DNA of 64,000 nucleotides from Neisseria subflava (GCF_024205705.1 NZ_CP073115.1:2294001-2358000); one strand, 5' to 3'; numbered from the stretch's first letter, positions 30,879 through 40,978 are shown. A program made the numbers and translations. Notes: generated from the letters alone by a model not told the origin.

Positions 30879-33014
30879 ATGAAAACTCCGCCGCTCAAAC
30901 CTCTGATCATTGCCTCCCTGCCCGTCTTCGCCAGCGTGTTCATCGCCGCCACCCTCGTTTGGCACTTCAACACGCCCAAACTCGTCATGCCCTTCGTACT
31001 CGGCATTATTGCCGGCGGTTTGGTCGACTTGGACAACCGCCTCACAGGCCGTCTGAAAAACATCGTCATCACCGTCGCCCTGTTCACGCTCTCCTCGCTG
31101 CTTGCCCAAAGCACCATCGGCACAGGTGTTCCCTTCATCTTGGCCATGACCCTGATGACTTTCGGCTTTACCATCCTCGGCACCATCGGCCTCAAATACC
31201 GCACCTTCGCTTTCGGTGCGCTCGCCGTCGCCACCTACACCACACTGACCTACACCCCCGAGACCTACTGGCTGACCAACCCTGTCATGATTCTGCTGGG
31301 CACTGTCCTATACAGCGTCAACACCCTGATCTTCCAAATCATCCTGCCCCACCGCCCTGTCCAAGAAACCGTCGCCAACGCCTATGATGCACTCAGCAAC
31401 TACTTCGATGCCAAAGCCGACTTTTTCGATCCCGACGAAGCCGCATGGTTGGGCAACCGCCAAATCGACTTGGCCATGAGCAACACCGGCGTGATTACTG
31501 CCTTCAACCAATGCCGCGGCGCACTTTTCTACCGATTGCGCGGCCAACACCGCCATCCGCGTACCGCCAAAATGCTGCGCTACTACCTCTGCGCGCAAGA
31601 CATGCACGAACGCATCAGCTCCGCCCACGTCGATTACAGCGAAATGGCCGAGCAGCTCAAAAATACCGACCTCATCTTCCGCATACGCCGCCTGCTCGAA
31701 ATGCAAGGCCAGGCATGCCGCAACGTTGCCGCCTCCCTGCGCAACAACAAACCCTACGCATACAGCAAACGCCTCGGCCGCGCCATGGAAGGCTGCCGCC
31801 AATCCCTCGGCCATTTTGCCGAGACCCATGCCGACAATGCCAATCTCCACAATATCCGCCGCCTGCTCGACAACCTCAGCAGCGTCGATTACCAACTGCG
31901 GCAACTGCAAAACGATGCGTCCCTTGCCGAAAACGACAATGCCGACACCCGCATCGCCGCCCTTGAAAACACCAATTTCCGCAATATCGGCGAAACCGTC
32001 CTCAGCCAGCTCAATTTCGAGTCCGGTGTATTCCGTCACGCCACCCGCCTCTCCATCGTCGTGGCCGCGGCCTGCATCATTGTCGAAATCCTCCATCTCA
32101 ACCTCGGCTACTGGATTCTGCTGACCGCCCTTTTTGTCTGCCAGCCCAACTACACCGCCACCAAAAGCCGCGTGTACCAACGCATTGCCGGCACGATTCT
32201 CGGCGTGATTGTCGGTTCGCTCGTCCCCTACTTCACCCCGTCCGTTGAAACCAAGCTCTGGATTGTCATCGCCAGCACCACCCTGTTCTTCATGACCCGA
32301 AGCTACAAATACAGCTTCTCCACCTTCTTCATCACCATCCAAGCCCTGACCAGCCTCTCGCTTGCCGGTTTGGACGTGTACCACGCCATGCCCATCCGCA
32401 TCATCGACACCATCGTCGGTTCCGTTATCGCATGGGCCGCCGCCACTTACCTCTGGCCGGATTGGCGTTACCTCACTCTCAGCCATACAGCCGCCCAAAC
32501 CATCACTGCCAACGGCCGCTATCTCGACGCCATCCTCGACCAGCTGCAAAACGGCAGCCACGACGATTTCGACTACCGCCTCACCCGCCGCCAAGCCCAT
32601 GAAAGCACCGCCGCCCTCAGCAGCACCCTGTCCGACATGAGCAGCAACCCGAAAAAATACCAAGACCGCCTGCAAGACGGTTTTACCCTGCTCAAAACCA
32701 GCTATGCGCTGACCGGCCACATTTCTGCGCTCGGCGCATACCGCGACCAAGTCCGAATCGACGGCAACGACGGCTTTGCGCCCTATGCCAAGCTGACCCA
32801 CCACATCGCCGAGTTGCTGACCCAAATGCCCCAAACCGACCCCGAGGCTTTTGAAACGGCCATGACCCAAATCCGTCAGGAATTTGCCGAGCTTGAACAA
32901 AACACACAAGCGCAGCAAGACCACATCCTCAAACACCAGCTCGACCTGATTATCCGTCAGCTTACCCCGTGCTATCAGGCATTGCACCGACAAGCCGACG
33001 CAGAGGCCGTCTGA
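30879..33014 (+). CDS. YccS/FUSC-family inner membrane protein
   Basis: 711 residues arranged as hydrophobic block (about 10-145, six segments), soluble block, second hydrophobic block (about 385-530, including VVAAACIIVEIL and IIDTIVGSVIAWAAATYLW), and C-terminal soluble domain. This duplicated layout is that of YccS/YhfK and aromatic-acid/fusaric-acid exporter (FUSC) proteins. Substrate unknown. The last two residues and the stop (Ala-Val-stop) come from an uptake sequence. Confidence 0.9.
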   Translation: MKTPPLKPLIIASLPVFASVFIAATLVWHFNTPKLVMPFVLGIIAGGLVDLDNRLTGRLKNIVITVALFTLSSLLAQSTIGTGVPFILAMTLMTFGFTILGTIGLKYRTFAFGALAVATYTTLTYTPETYWLTNPVMILLGTVLYSVNTLIFQIILPHRPVQETVANAYDALSNYFDAKADFFDPDEAAWLGNRQIDLAMSNTGVITAFNQCRGALFYRLRGQHRHPRTAKMLRYYLCAQDMHERISSAHVDYSEMAEQLKNTDLIFRIRRLLEMQGQACRNVAASLRNNKPYAYSKRLGRAMEGCRQSLGHFAETHADNANLHNIRRLLDNLSSVDYQLRQLQNDASLAENDNADTRIAALENTNFRNIGETVLSQLNFESGVFRHATRLSIVVAAACIIVEILHLNLGYWILLTALFVCQPNYTATKSRVYQRIAGTILGVIVGSLVPYFTPSVETKLWIVIASTTLFFMTRSYKYSFSTFFITIQALTSLSLAGLDVYHAMPIRIIDTIVGSVIAWAAATYLWPDWRYLTLSHTAAQTITANGRYLDAILDQLQNGSHDDFDYRLTRRQAHESTAALSSTLSDMSSNPKKYQDRLQDGFTLLKTSYALTGHISALGAYRDQVRIDGNDGFAPYAKLTHHIAELLTQMPQTDPEAFETAMTQIRQEFAELEQNTQAQQDHILKHQLDLIIRQLTPCYQALHRQADAEAV

Positions 33015-33107
33015 AAAGAGCCGGATGCTTTCCAGCCTGTTTAGCAACAAGTCTGCCAACCATCGGCGTTGAATCCAGCTAAACACTTTCTCGAATAAAA
33101 ACCAAAA

Positions 33108-33153
33108 CAAAAGGCCGTCTGAAACCTGATTTCCAGATTTCAGACGGCCTTTA
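33108..33153. terminator. DUS-pair terminator between convergent yccS-like gene and pgk
   Basis: Inverted AG-DUS copies with A- and T-runs outside, 25 bp from the pgk stop. Confidence 0.8.
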
Positions 33154-33177
33154 TTCAGCCATCGATATTAAAACCGA

Positions 33178-34356
33178 TTATGCGCCGCGTTTTTCCAAAG
33201 CAGCAACGGCAGGCAACTCTTTGCCTTCCAAGAACTCAAGGAACGCGCCGCCGCCGGTAGAAATGTAGCTGATTTGATCGGTTACGCCGAATTTGGCAAT
33301 CGCCGCCAAAGTGTCGCCGCCGCCGGCAATCGAGAACGCATCGCTTTGGGCAATCGCTTCGGCCAATACTTTGGTACCGCCGGCAAATTGGTCAAATTCA
33401 AACACGCCGACCGGGCCGTTCCATACGACCGTACCGGCAGCTTTGAGCAAATCGGCCAAAGCAGCGGCAGATTTAGGGCCGATGTCCAAAATCATATCGT
33501 CTTCGGCAACGTCGGCAATGTCTTTCACCACAGCTTCCGCATCGGCGGCGAAGGCTTTAGCGACAACCACATCGGTCGGCAGCGGTACAGAGCCGCCTTT
33601 AGCCGCCATTTTCGCCATGATTTTTTTGGATTCTTCCACCAAATCGTGTTCAGCCAAAGATTTGCCGATGGCTTTGCCTTCTGCCAACAGGAAAGTATTG
33701 GCGATGCCGCCGCCGACGATGAGTTGGTCGACTTTGTCGGCCAAAGATTCGAGGATGGTCAGTTTGGTAGACACTTTGCTGCCGGCAACGATGGCAACCA
33801 TCGGATGAGCCGGTTGTTTCAGGGCTTTGCCCAAAGCGTCGAGTTCGCCCGCCATCAACACGCCGGCGCAGGCAACGGGCGCGGCTTGGGCAACGGCTTC
33901 AGTCGAAGCTTGGGCGCGGTGGGCGGTACCGAATGCGTCGTTAACGAACACATCACACAAAGAAGCGTAGGCTTTGCCCAGCTCCAAGTCGTTTTTCTTC
34001 TCGCCTTTGTTGATGCGCACGTTTTGCAACATCACGACATCACCGGCGTTCAAAGTCGGTTTGTTTTCACGCCAGTCATTCAATACTTTCACGTCTTTGC
34101 CCAACAGTTTGCCCAAATGCGCGGCAACAGGCGCCACATCGTCTTCAGGATGGAATTCGCCTTCGGTCGGACGGCCGAGGTGGGTCATCACGATCACAGA
34201 CGCGCCGTTGTCCAAGCAGTATTTGATGGATGCGAGCGAAGCACGGATACGGGTGTCGTCGCTGATGTTGCCGTCTTTGAACGGTACGTTCATATCGGCG
34301 CGGATCAGAACGGTTTTGCCTTGAACATTTTGTTCGGTCAGTTTCAAAAATGCCAT
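33178..34356 (-). CDS. pgk: Phosphoglycerate kinase
   Basis: 392 residues from MAFLKLTEQNVQGKTVLIRAD at 34356; the open frame continues upstream to 34485 but the family start is clear. Motifs: RADMNVPFKDG, HLGRP, VNDAFGTAHR, and the nucleotide loop GPVGVFEFDQFAGGT. It transfers phosphate from 1,3-bisphosphoglycerate to ADP. Divergent from the M16 protease gene, so 34357-34550 holds both promoters. Confidence 0.97.
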   Translation of the reverse strand: MAFLKLTEQNVQGKTVLIRADMNVPFKDGNISDDTRIRASLASIKYCLDNGASVIVMTHLGRPTEGEFHPEDDVAPVAAHLGKLLGKDVKVLNDWRENKPTLNAGDVVMLQNVRINKGEKKNDLELGKAYASLCDVFVNDAFGTAHRAQASTEAVAQAAPVACAGVLMAGELDALGKALKQPAHPMVAIVAGSKVSTKLTILESLADKVDQLIVGGGIANTFLLAEGKAIGKSLAEHDLVEESKKIMAKMAAKGGSVPLPTDVVVAKAFAADAEAVVKDIADVAEDDMILDIGPKSAAALADLLKAAGTVVWNGPVGVFEFDQFAGGTKVLAEAIAQSDAFSIAGGGDTLAAIAKFGVTDQISYISTGGGAFLEFLEGKELPAVAALEKRGA

Positions 34357-34550
34357 GATGATTCCTTTGTGATGGTTGGAAACGGGAATGTTTGGGATTA
34401 TCCGCGAATGAGGCGCGACGGTAAAGATTGGCAACGGCCGCGCTTGATGTGAATCAGCAGATAAGGCCCAGACCGTCTGAAACATTCAGCCAATCTTTGC
34501 AGATTTTCCGCTATACTTTGGCGATTGATTTTCATTTTACGGATTGAACC

Positions 34551-35900
34551 ATGTTACGCCGAATTGCTTTAATGCTTGCCTTCTCGCTGCCTGCCGCCTC
34601 ATGGGCGCAGACGCTTTCTGAAACCCTGCCCAACGGTCTGAAAATCATCGTCAAAGAAGACCACCGCGCGCCTGTGGCCGTTTCGCAGATTTGGTACAAA
34701 ATCGGCAGCGTGGATGAAAAACCGGGCAAAAGCGGCCTGAGCCACGCTTTAGAACACATGATGTTTAAAGGCACGAAAGACGTTCCCTCCGGCGAGTTCA
34801 ATCGCCGCGTGTCCGAGCTGGGTGGGCAAAACAATGCCTATACCAACCGCAATGAAACGGTGTATTACGAAAACGTCGCCGCCGCCAACCTGCCCGAGAT
34901 TCTGAAGCTCGAAGCCGACCGCATGCACAACCTCAACTTCAGTGACAAAGAATTCCTCAACGAGATGAACGTCATCCGTGAAGAACGCCGCCAACGCACG
35001 GAAGACACGGCCGATGGCAAAATGTGGGAGCAAGCCTATCTTGCCGCCTTTACCCAACCGTCCATGCGCGCCTCCGTCATCGGCTACATGAAAGATTTGC
35101 ACACCCTAAAAGCCGACGACTTGCGCGCGTGGTACAAACAGTATTACGCGCCCAACAATGCCGTATTGGTCATTGTCGGCGATGTCGATGCCAAACAAAC
35201 GCTTCAGACGGCCGCCAAACTCTTTGGCGATATTCCGGCCAAAGCCCAGCCGCCGCGCAACAAACTCCATACCGAACCCTATTTGCGCAAGCCTGTTACG
35301 GTCAAAGCCACTTCTCCGGTCACACGCCAACCGCTGATTGCCATCAACTTCCGTGTGCCGAAACTCCAAAAATTGGATGACACGATGCCTTTCGCCCTCG
35401 ACATCCTCTCCGATATTTTGGCAGGCAACGCGTCCAGCCGTTTTGACAAAAACCTCGTGCGCGGCAAGCAAACCGCATTGAACGCAGGAACGCATTACGA
35501 CATCATCAGCCGAGAGATGCCGCTGTTCAGCGTAATGGCCATGCCTGCCGAAGGCGTGAAAACCGATACTCTGATTGCCCAGCTGCGCCAAGAAATCAAA
35601 GACATTGCCGACAACGGCGTTTCCGAAGAAGAATTGCAGCGCGTCAAAACCCAGGCAGCGGTCAGCGAAATCTACGCCAAAGACTCCATGTCTTCCCAAG
35701 CCTCCATGATGGGTCGCCTCGAAGCGCGCGGTTTCCAATATACCGACGAACAAGAAATCCACCGCCGCTTACAGGCAGTCAGCGCGCAAGAAGTACAGGC
35801 CGCCGCCCGGATGTTGACCGACGAGCGCATGAGTACCGTCATCATCGAGCCGCAAAAAACAGCCACCGCGCCAAGCAAAAAAGCTGCCAAACGCCGATAA
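34551..35900 (+). CDS. M16-family zinc protease, catalytic member
   Basis: 449 residues with a signal peptide (MLRRIALMLAFSLPAASWAQ). The inverted zinc motif HALEH with the distal Glu (in YENVAAANLPEILKLEADR) marks an active M16 peptidase. A Lys/Arg-rich tail ends the protein. It is paired with the following M16 gene, which lacks the zinc motif, as in heterodimeric M16 proteases. Periplasmic or surface location is inferred from the signal peptide. Confidence 0.92.
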   Translation: MLRRIALMLAFSLPAASWAQTLSETLPNGLKIIVKEDHRAPVAVSQIWYKIGSVDEKPGKSGLSHALEHMMFKGTKDVPSGEFNRRVSELGGQNNAYTNRNETVYYENVAAANLPEILKLEADRMHNLNFSDKEFLNEMNVIREERRQRTEDTADGKMWEQAYLAAFTQPSMRASVIGYMKDLHTLKADDLRAWYKQYYAPNNAVLVIVGDVDAKQTLQTAAKLFGDIPAKAQPPRNKLHTEPYLRKPVTVKATSPVTRQPLIAINFRVPKLQKLDDTMPFALDILSDILAGNASSRFDKNLVRGKQTALNAGTHYDIISREMPLFSVMAMPAEGVKTDTLIAQLRQEIKDIADNGVSEEELQRVKTQAAVSEIYAKDSMSSQASMMGRLEARGFQYTDEQEIHRRLQAVSAQEVQAAARMLTDERMSTVIIEPQKTATAPSKKAAKRR

Positions 35901-35902
35901 AC

Positions 35903-35945
35903 ATCAGGCCGTCTGAAAGCCCATACCCTTTCAGACGGCCTTAAC
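35903..35945 (+). terminator. DUS-pair hairpin between the two M16 genes
   Basis: Inverted AG-DUS copies at about 35906-35917 and 35930-35941, with little T-run. It lies between two genes likely to work together. Confidence 0.5.
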
Positions 35946-35958
35946 AGAAAGCCACAAC

Positions 35959-37257
35959 ATGAAACCCACCCTGCTCGCCCTTGCCCTACTCCTGCCCTTA
36001 AGCATCCAAGCCGCCACCGACATCCAGCGTTGGCGCAACCGCGACGGCACCCAAATCCTCCTTGTCGAACGCCACGAAAACCCCATCATCGACCTTGAAG
36101 TCAGCTTCAAGGGCGCAGGCAGCGTCGCCAATCCGGACGGCAAAAGCCAAGTTGCCGAATTTACCGCCGCCCTCCTGACCGACGGCACCCAAGAGCTGGA
36201 CGAAGAAGCCTTCAATGCAGAAGCTGACAACATCGGTGCGCACATCAGCAGCGACAGCAATGCCGAGAGCGCATCCGCAGGCTTCCGCAGCCTCAGCAAA
36301 GTCGACATCCTCGACAAAGCCGCCAACTTGCTCAATCACTCGCTGACCCATCCGCGTTTTGACGAAGCCGTTTTCCGCCGCCGTCAAATCCAATCCATTA
36401 CCGGCTTGCAACAACAAGAAACCACCCCCGACTACACCGCCACGCGCGAACTGACCAAGCTCATCTACCCGAACCACCCCTACGGCAGCGGCGCAAACGT
36501 AACCGTCGACAGCCTCAAACGCGTCAACCTCGACGACATCCGCGCCTTCCACCGCACCCACTACGGCAAAGACAACGCCATCGTCGCCATCGTCGGCGAC
36601 CTCAACCGCAACCAGGCAGAGCAACTGGTCGAACGCGTCCTCAAAGACCTGCCAGCCAAAGCCACCGCAACCCACGCCATCCCGCCCGTTCCCAAACAAA
36701 CCGCCCAACGCCGCGACATCCCCTTTGCCGGCACACAGGCACAAGTCCTGCTCGGCACCTCCCTCATCAAACGCCACGACCCCGACTACTACGCCCTCGT
36801 TGCCGGCAACTACATCCTCGGCGGCGGCGGTTTTGACAGCCGCCTCATGAAAGTTTTGCGCGACCAACACGGCTACACCTACGGCGTATACAGCAGCCTC
36901 GCCCCAGCGACAGAAGAAGGCACGTTTGCCGTTTCCTACTCCACCCAAAAGAAAAACACCAAAGCCTCACTGGCTGACACCCAAGCCGTCATCGAGCAGT
37001 TTATCGCCGAAGGCCCGACCGAAGCCGAGCTGAAACAGGCCAAGGCCAACATCGTCGGTAGCTTCCCCCTGCGCTATGATTCCAACGATAAACTGCTCAA
37101 CTACCTGAGTCTGATCGGCCTCTACGACCTGCCCAACGACTACTTGGAAGCCTACCCCAAAGCCATCAACAGCCTGACCGTCGAACAAGTCCGCAACGCA
37201 TGGCAACGCCACGTTAAATTCAAAGACCTCAACACCGTCGTTGTCGGCGCAGAATAA
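35959..37257 (+). CDS. M16-family protease homologue without the zinc motif
   Basis: 432 residues with a signal peptide (MKPTLLALALLLPLSIQAA). Where the active member has HALEH this one reads QVAEF, so it cannot bind zinc in the usual way. It keeps the substrate-binding R/Y pair in the C-half (DSRLMKVLRDQHGYTYGVYS) typical of the non-catalytic subunit of M16 heterodimers. It starts 58 bp after the catalytic gene and probably forms a complex with it. Confidence 0.9.
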   Translation: MKPTLLALALLLPLSIQAATDIQRWRNRDGTQILLVERHENPIIDLEVSFKGAGSVANPDGKSQVAEFTAALLTDGTQELDEEAFNAEADNIGAHISSDSNAESASAGFRSLSKVDILDKAANLLNHSLTHPRFDEAVFRRRQIQSITGLQQQETTPDYTATRELTKLIYPNHPYGSGANVTVDSLKRVNLDDIRAFHRTHYGKDNAIVAIVGDLNRNQAEQLVERVLKDLPAKATATHAIPPVPKQTAQRRDIPFAGTQAQVLLGTSLIKRHDPDYYALVAGNYILGGGGFDSRLMKVLRDQHGYTYGVYSSLAPATEEGTFAVSYSTQKKNTKASLADTQAVIEQFIAEGPTEAELKQAKANIVGSFPLRYDSNDKLLNYLSLIGLYDLPNDYLEAYPKAINSLTVEQVRNAWQRHVKFKDLNTVVVGAE

Positions 37258-37269
37258 AACGCTTTAAAA

Positions 37270-37307
37270 CAACAGGCCGTCTGAAAGATTTTTCAGACGG
37301 CCTGTTG
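37270..37307 (+). terminator. DUS-pair terminator after the M16 pair
   Basis: ACAGGCCGTCTGAA and its inverse with an 8-base loop. Confidence 0.75.
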
Positions 37308-37445
37308 TCATTCTATCGGTTTGCTGATCTTGTCATCAGAGGCCACTCTAATCAATAAAATATCGGTCACAATCAGCTGTTGTTGTACATTTATAATGAA
37401 AGCAAAGACATCATAAATAGCCTCTCTATTACTGAAGTCGACAAA
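37308..37445. other. Intergenic stretch without recognised features
   Basis: AT-rich spacer between the DUS hairpins of the M16 pair and of glmS; no gene or RNA fold stands out. Confidence 0.4.
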
Positions 37446-37493
37446 TATAAAGGCCGTCTGAAACCTTGAAGCAGGTTTCAGACGGCCTTTTGT
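37446..37493. terminator. DUS-pair terminator after glmS
   Basis: AAAGGCCGTCTGAA and its inverse around CCTTGAAGCAGG, itself able to pair, with T- and A-runs outside; 15 bp from the glmS stop. Confidence 0.75.
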
Positions 37494-37507
37494 AACCGGT
37501 TTATTGC

Positions 37508-39346
37508 TTACTCAACCGTTACCGATTTAGCCAAGTTACGCGGTTTGTCCACGTCTGTGCCACGGGCAAGGGCGGCGTGGTAAGACAGGAGCTGCACGGG
37601 GATGGTGTGCACAATCGGCGAGAGTACGCCGACGTGGCGTGGGGCGCGGATAACGTGCACGCCTTCGGTGGCGTTGAAGTTGCTGTCGAGGTCGGCGAAG
37701 ACAAAGAGTTCACCGCCGCGTGCGCCGACTTCCTGCATATTGGCTTTGACTTTGTCCAACAGGCTGTCGTTCGGGGCAATCACGACAACGGGCATGTTCT
37801 CGTCCACCAATGCCAACGGGCCGTGTTTCAACTCACCCGCAGGATACGCTTCGGCGTGGATATAGGTAATCTCTTTCAGCTTCAATGCGCCTTCAAGGGC
37901 GATTGGGAAGTGGATGCCGCGGCCCAAGAAGAGTGCGCTGGTTTTCTTGGCAAATTTTTGCGCCCAAGCGGCGATTTGCGGCTCAAGATTGAGAACGTGC
38001 TGAATGCTGCCCGGAAGTTGACGCAATTCTTCGACGTATTCACGCGATTGTTCGTCGGAAACCAGACCGCGCTGTTTGCCCAAGGTAACGGCCAAGCCGA
38101 ACAGGACAACCAGTTGGGTCGTGAACGCTTTGGTAGAGGCAACGCCGATTTCTGCACCGGCGCGGGTGTACAGTACCAACTCACTTTCGCGCGGCAGGGC
38201 GGATTCCATCACGTTACAGATAGACAGGCTGTGTTTGTGTCCCAAAGATTGCGCGTATTTCAGGGCTTCCATGGTGTCCAAGGTTTCGCCGGATTGGGAA
38301 ATGGTGATGACCAATTGTTTCGGATCGGCAATCACGTCGCGGTAGCGGTATTCGCTGGCGATTTCTACGTCGGTCGGCACTTTGGCGATGGATTCGAGCC
38401 AGTATTTGGCGGTCAGCGCGGCATAGTAGGACGTACCGCAGGCAAGGATTTTGATGCTGTGGATATCGTCGAACACTTCGCGTGCATTCGCGCCGAAGTT
38501 TTCAGGTTCGAAACCGCCGTCCAAGAAAACTTCGGCAGTATCGGCGATGGCACGGGGTTGCTCGTGGATTTCTTTTTGCATGAAGTGGCTGTATGGGCCC
38601 AACTCCAAAGAAGCCAAAGACAATTCGGACACTTTAATCGCACGTTCGGTTTGCGCACCGGTTTTGTCGAGCAGTTTTTCGATGCCGTTTGCGTTCAGCA
38701 GGGCGATGTCGCCGTCTTCCAAGTAAGCGATGCGGCGGGTAAAGGCGATCACGGCGGATACGTCGGAAGCGATAAAGGTTTCTTGGTCGCCCAAGGCCAC
38801 CAACAACGGGCAGCCCATGCGCGCAACAACCATTTGTTCAGGGTTGTCTTGTGCGATAACGGCAATAGCGTATGCGCCGTGGAAACGGGCAGTCGCAGCT
38901 TGGACGGCTTCAAACAGTTTGCCGCCGTTTTGTGTGTATTCGTGGTTGACGCTGTGGGCGATGACTTCGGTATCGGTTTGCGATTCGAAGGTGTAACCCA
39001 AAGCTTGCAGGCGTTCGCGTTCGGCTTCAAAGTTTTCGATGATGCCGTTGTGGACAACCGCGATCATGCCGCCGGAAATATGGGGGTGGGCGTTAGGCTC
39101 GGTTACACCGCCGTGGGTTGCCCAACGGGTATGGCCGATGCCGATATGGCCGAACACGCCTTTTTCGCGCGCGGCGTCCTCCATCAGCTGCACACGGCCG
39201 ACACGGCGGACGCGTTTGATTTTGCCGTCCATGTTGACGGCGATACCCGACGAATCGTAGCCTCGGTATTCAAGGCGTTTGAGACCGTCGGTCAGAAAAT
39301 CGACTACATTGTGATTGGCGCGAATAGCACCTACGATACCGCACAT
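37508..39346 (-). CDS. glmS: Glucosamine-6-phosphate synthase (isomerizing)
   Basis: 612 residues. The N-terminal nucleophile Cys2 follows the start (MCGIVGAIRAN) of the class II glutamine amidotransferase domain; two SIS domains follow (SQSGETLDTMEAL), and the C-terminus ends LAKSVTVE as in the family. It makes glucosamine-6-phosphate from fructose-6-phosphate and glutamine, feeding cell-wall and LOS synthesis together with glmU next door. No glmS ribozyme is visible upstream. Confidence 0.97.
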   Translation of the reverse strand: MCGIVGAIRANHNVVDFLTDGLKRLEYRGYDSSGIAVNMDGKIKRVRRVGRVQLMEDAAREKGVFGHIGIGHTRWATHGGVTEPNAHPHISGGMIAVVHNGIIENFEAERERLQALGYTFESQTDTEVIAHSVNHEYTQNGGKLFEAVQAATARFHGAYAIAVIAQDNPEQMVVARMGCPLLVALGDQETFIASDVSAVIAFTRRIAYLEDGDIALLNANGIEKLLDKTGAQTERAIKVSELSLASLELGPYSHFMQKEIHEQPRAIADTAEVFLDGGFEPENFGANAREVFDDIHSIKILACGTSYYAALTAKYWLESIAKVPTDVEIASEYRYRDVIADPKQLVITISQSGETLDTMEALKYAQSLGHKHSLSICNVMESALPRESELVLYTRAGAEIGVASTKAFTTQLVVLFGLAVTLGKQRGLVSDEQSREYVEELRQLPGSIQHVLNLEPQIAAWAQKFAKKTSALFLGRGIHFPIALEGALKLKEITYIHAEAYPAGELKHGPLALVDENMPVVVIAPNDSLLDKVKANMQEVGARGGELFVFADLDSNFNATEGVHVIRAPRHVGVLSPIVHTIPVQLLSYHAALARGTDVDKPRNLAKSVTVE

Positions 39347-39449
39347 ATAAGTTCCTTAGTATCAAAAGTTTGAGAAAATGACTGCTGCTCCGGCTCCCGA
39401 AAGCGGCAGTCGGAAAACGCCGTTTTATATTCATTGAAACGGCAAATCT

Positions 39450-39494
39450 GGGTTTCAGACGGCCTGTTGTTTCTCAAGGCCGTCTGAAAACAAA
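39450..39494. terminator. DUS pair in reverse order between glmU and glmS
   Basis: TTTCAGACGGCCT at 39453 and AGGCCGTCTGAAA at about 39477 can pair around an 11-base loop; 15 bp after the glmU stop on the leftward strand. Confidence 0.6.
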
Positions 39495-39507
39495 TAAAAG
39501 ACCAGCC

Positions 39508-40881
39508 TTACTTCTTATCGCCTTTTTCCGGACGCACCCAGCCTTCGATGACGGTTTGGCGCGAACGGGCGAGAACGAGTTTGCCGTCTTCGCAGTTGCG
39601 GGTAATCGCGCTGCCCGCGCCTGTCGTCACTTTGTTGCCGAGGGTAACGGGAGCAACCAGTACGCAGTTTGAACCGATGCGCACTTCGTCGCCGATGACG
39701 GTTTTGTGTTTGTTCACGCCGTCGTAGTTGGCAATAATCGTGCCGGCGCCGAAGTTGGTTTTGTTGCCGATCTCGGCATCACCGATGTAGGTGAGATGGT
39801 TGGCTTTGGTGCCGTTGCCGATGGTGGCGTTTTTGACTTCGACGAAGTTGCCGATGTGTACGTTGTCGGCCAGTTTGGCTTGCGGACGCAAACGGGCGTA
39901 TGGGCCGATTTGGTTGTTTTCGCCGACTTCGCAACCTTCAAAATGAGAGAATGGGGCAATTTTGGTGTTGGCACCGATTTTGGCGTTTTTGATCACGCAG
40001 TTGGCACCGATTTCGACGTTGTCGCCGAGTTCGACTTCGCCTTCAATCACGACGTTGACGTCAATCACGACATCTTGTCCGTGTTTCAGACGGCCTCGTA
40101 AATCAAAACGTGCCGGATCACGCAGGGTTACGCCTGCTTTGAGCAATTCTTGCGCCTGTTCGGTTTGGAAAATACGCTCGAGTTCAGCCAGTTGGAGTTT
40201 GTTGTTCACGCCGGCGGCCAGATGGGAGGCGCGGACTTGAACGGGATGAACTTTGATACCGTCGGCAACGGCTTTGGCAATGAGGTCGGTCAGGTAGTAT
40301 TCGCCTTGGGCATTGTTGCTGGAAAGGCTGTTCAACCAAGCTTCGAGTTTGGCGTTAGGAAGAACCAAAATGCCGGTATTGATTTCTTTCACGGCTTTTT
40401 GGGCGGCATCGGCGTCTTTTTCTTCGACAATGGCGGTTACGCTGCCGTTGCTGTCGCGGATGATGCGGCCCAAACCTGTCGGGTCGTTGGGCACGTCGGT
40501 CAGCAGGCCGACTTCGTTGCCTGCGGCTTCGAGCAGGGTTTCGAGGGTGGCTGCGTCAATCAGGGGGACGTCGCCGTACAACACCAGCGTGCGGCCTTCG
40601 GCAGACAGGTGCGGCAGGGCGGTTTTGACGGCGTGGCCGGTACCGAGCTGTTCGGTTTGTTCAACCCAAACGACATCGCGTTTGACGGTGTCCAAGACTT
40701 GCTCTTTGCCGTGGCCGATGACGACGCAGATGTTTTGGGGATTCAGGGAGGCGGCGGTGTCGATAACGCGCTCAACCATGGGAAGGCCGCCGATGCGGTG
40801 CAGCACTTTGGGCATTTTGGAGTACATGCGTGTGCCTTTGCCGGCAGCAAGGATGACAATATTTAAAGCTGTCTGAGCCAT
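39508..40881 (-). CDS. glmU: Bifunctional N-acetylglucosamine-1-P uridyltransferase / glucosamine-1-P acetyltransferase
   Basis: 457 residues. The N-terminal pyrophosphorylase has LAAGKGTRMYSKMPKVLH; from about residue 250 the left-handed beta-helix shows hexapeptide repeats (IGANCVIKNAKIGANTKI and others). It completes UDP-N-acetylglucosamine synthesis after GlmS. An uptake sequence falls near the domain junction (about 40085). The only small indel-free oddity is proximity to glmS in the same orientation, separated by a DUS hairpin. Confidence 0.97.
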   Translation of the reverse strand: MAQTALNIVILAAGKGTRMYSKMPKVLHRIGGLPMVERVIDTAASLNPQNICVVIGHGKEQVLDTVKRDVVWVEQTEQLGTGHAVKTALPHLSAEGRTLVLYGDVPLIDAATLETLLEAAGNEVGLLTDVPNDPTGLGRIIRDSNGSVTAIVEEKDADAAQKAVKEINTGILVLPNAKLEAWLNSLSSNNAQGEYYLTDLIAKAVADGIKVHPVQVRASHLAAGVNNKLQLAELERIFQTEQAQELLKAGVTLRDPARFDLRGRLKHGQDVVIDVNVVIEGEVELGDNVEIGANCVIKNAKIGANTKIAPFSHFEGCEVGENNQIGPYARLRPQAKLADNVHIGNFVEVKNATIGNGTKANHLTYIGDAEIGNKTNFGAGTIIANYDGVNKHKTVIGDEVRIGSNCVLVAPVTLGNKVTTGAGSAITRNCEDGKLVLARSRQTVIEGWVRPEKGDKK

Positions 40882-40904
40882 GATACGGTTTCCGTTGTCG
40901 TTGT

Positions 40905-40972
40905 TTGAGGCCGTCTGAAAAGTGTGGCAACAAGTGTTGATTGTTTTTCACTCCGTTTCAGACGGCCTTGGG
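40905..40972. terminator. DUS-pair hairpin upstream of glmU
   Basis: AGGCCGTCTGAA at 40908 and its inverse at about 40957 with a long loop; immediately follows the leftward lipoprotein gene. Confidence 0.5.
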
Positions 40973-40978
40973 ATATTG

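Noticed and set aside
31308..33110. 600-codon leftward open frame across the yccS-like gene
   Set aside because: Composition and placement are those of an antisense shadow of the 711-residue membrane protein; no RBS and no family motif.
37577..39373. 598-codon rightward open frame over glmS
   Set aside because: Antisense shadow of glmS; the glmS frame has all catalytic motifs.
39347..39507. glmS ribozyme or other riboswitch upstream of glmS
   Set aside because: No ribozyme core is visible and such ribozymes are found mainly in Gram-positive bacteria.
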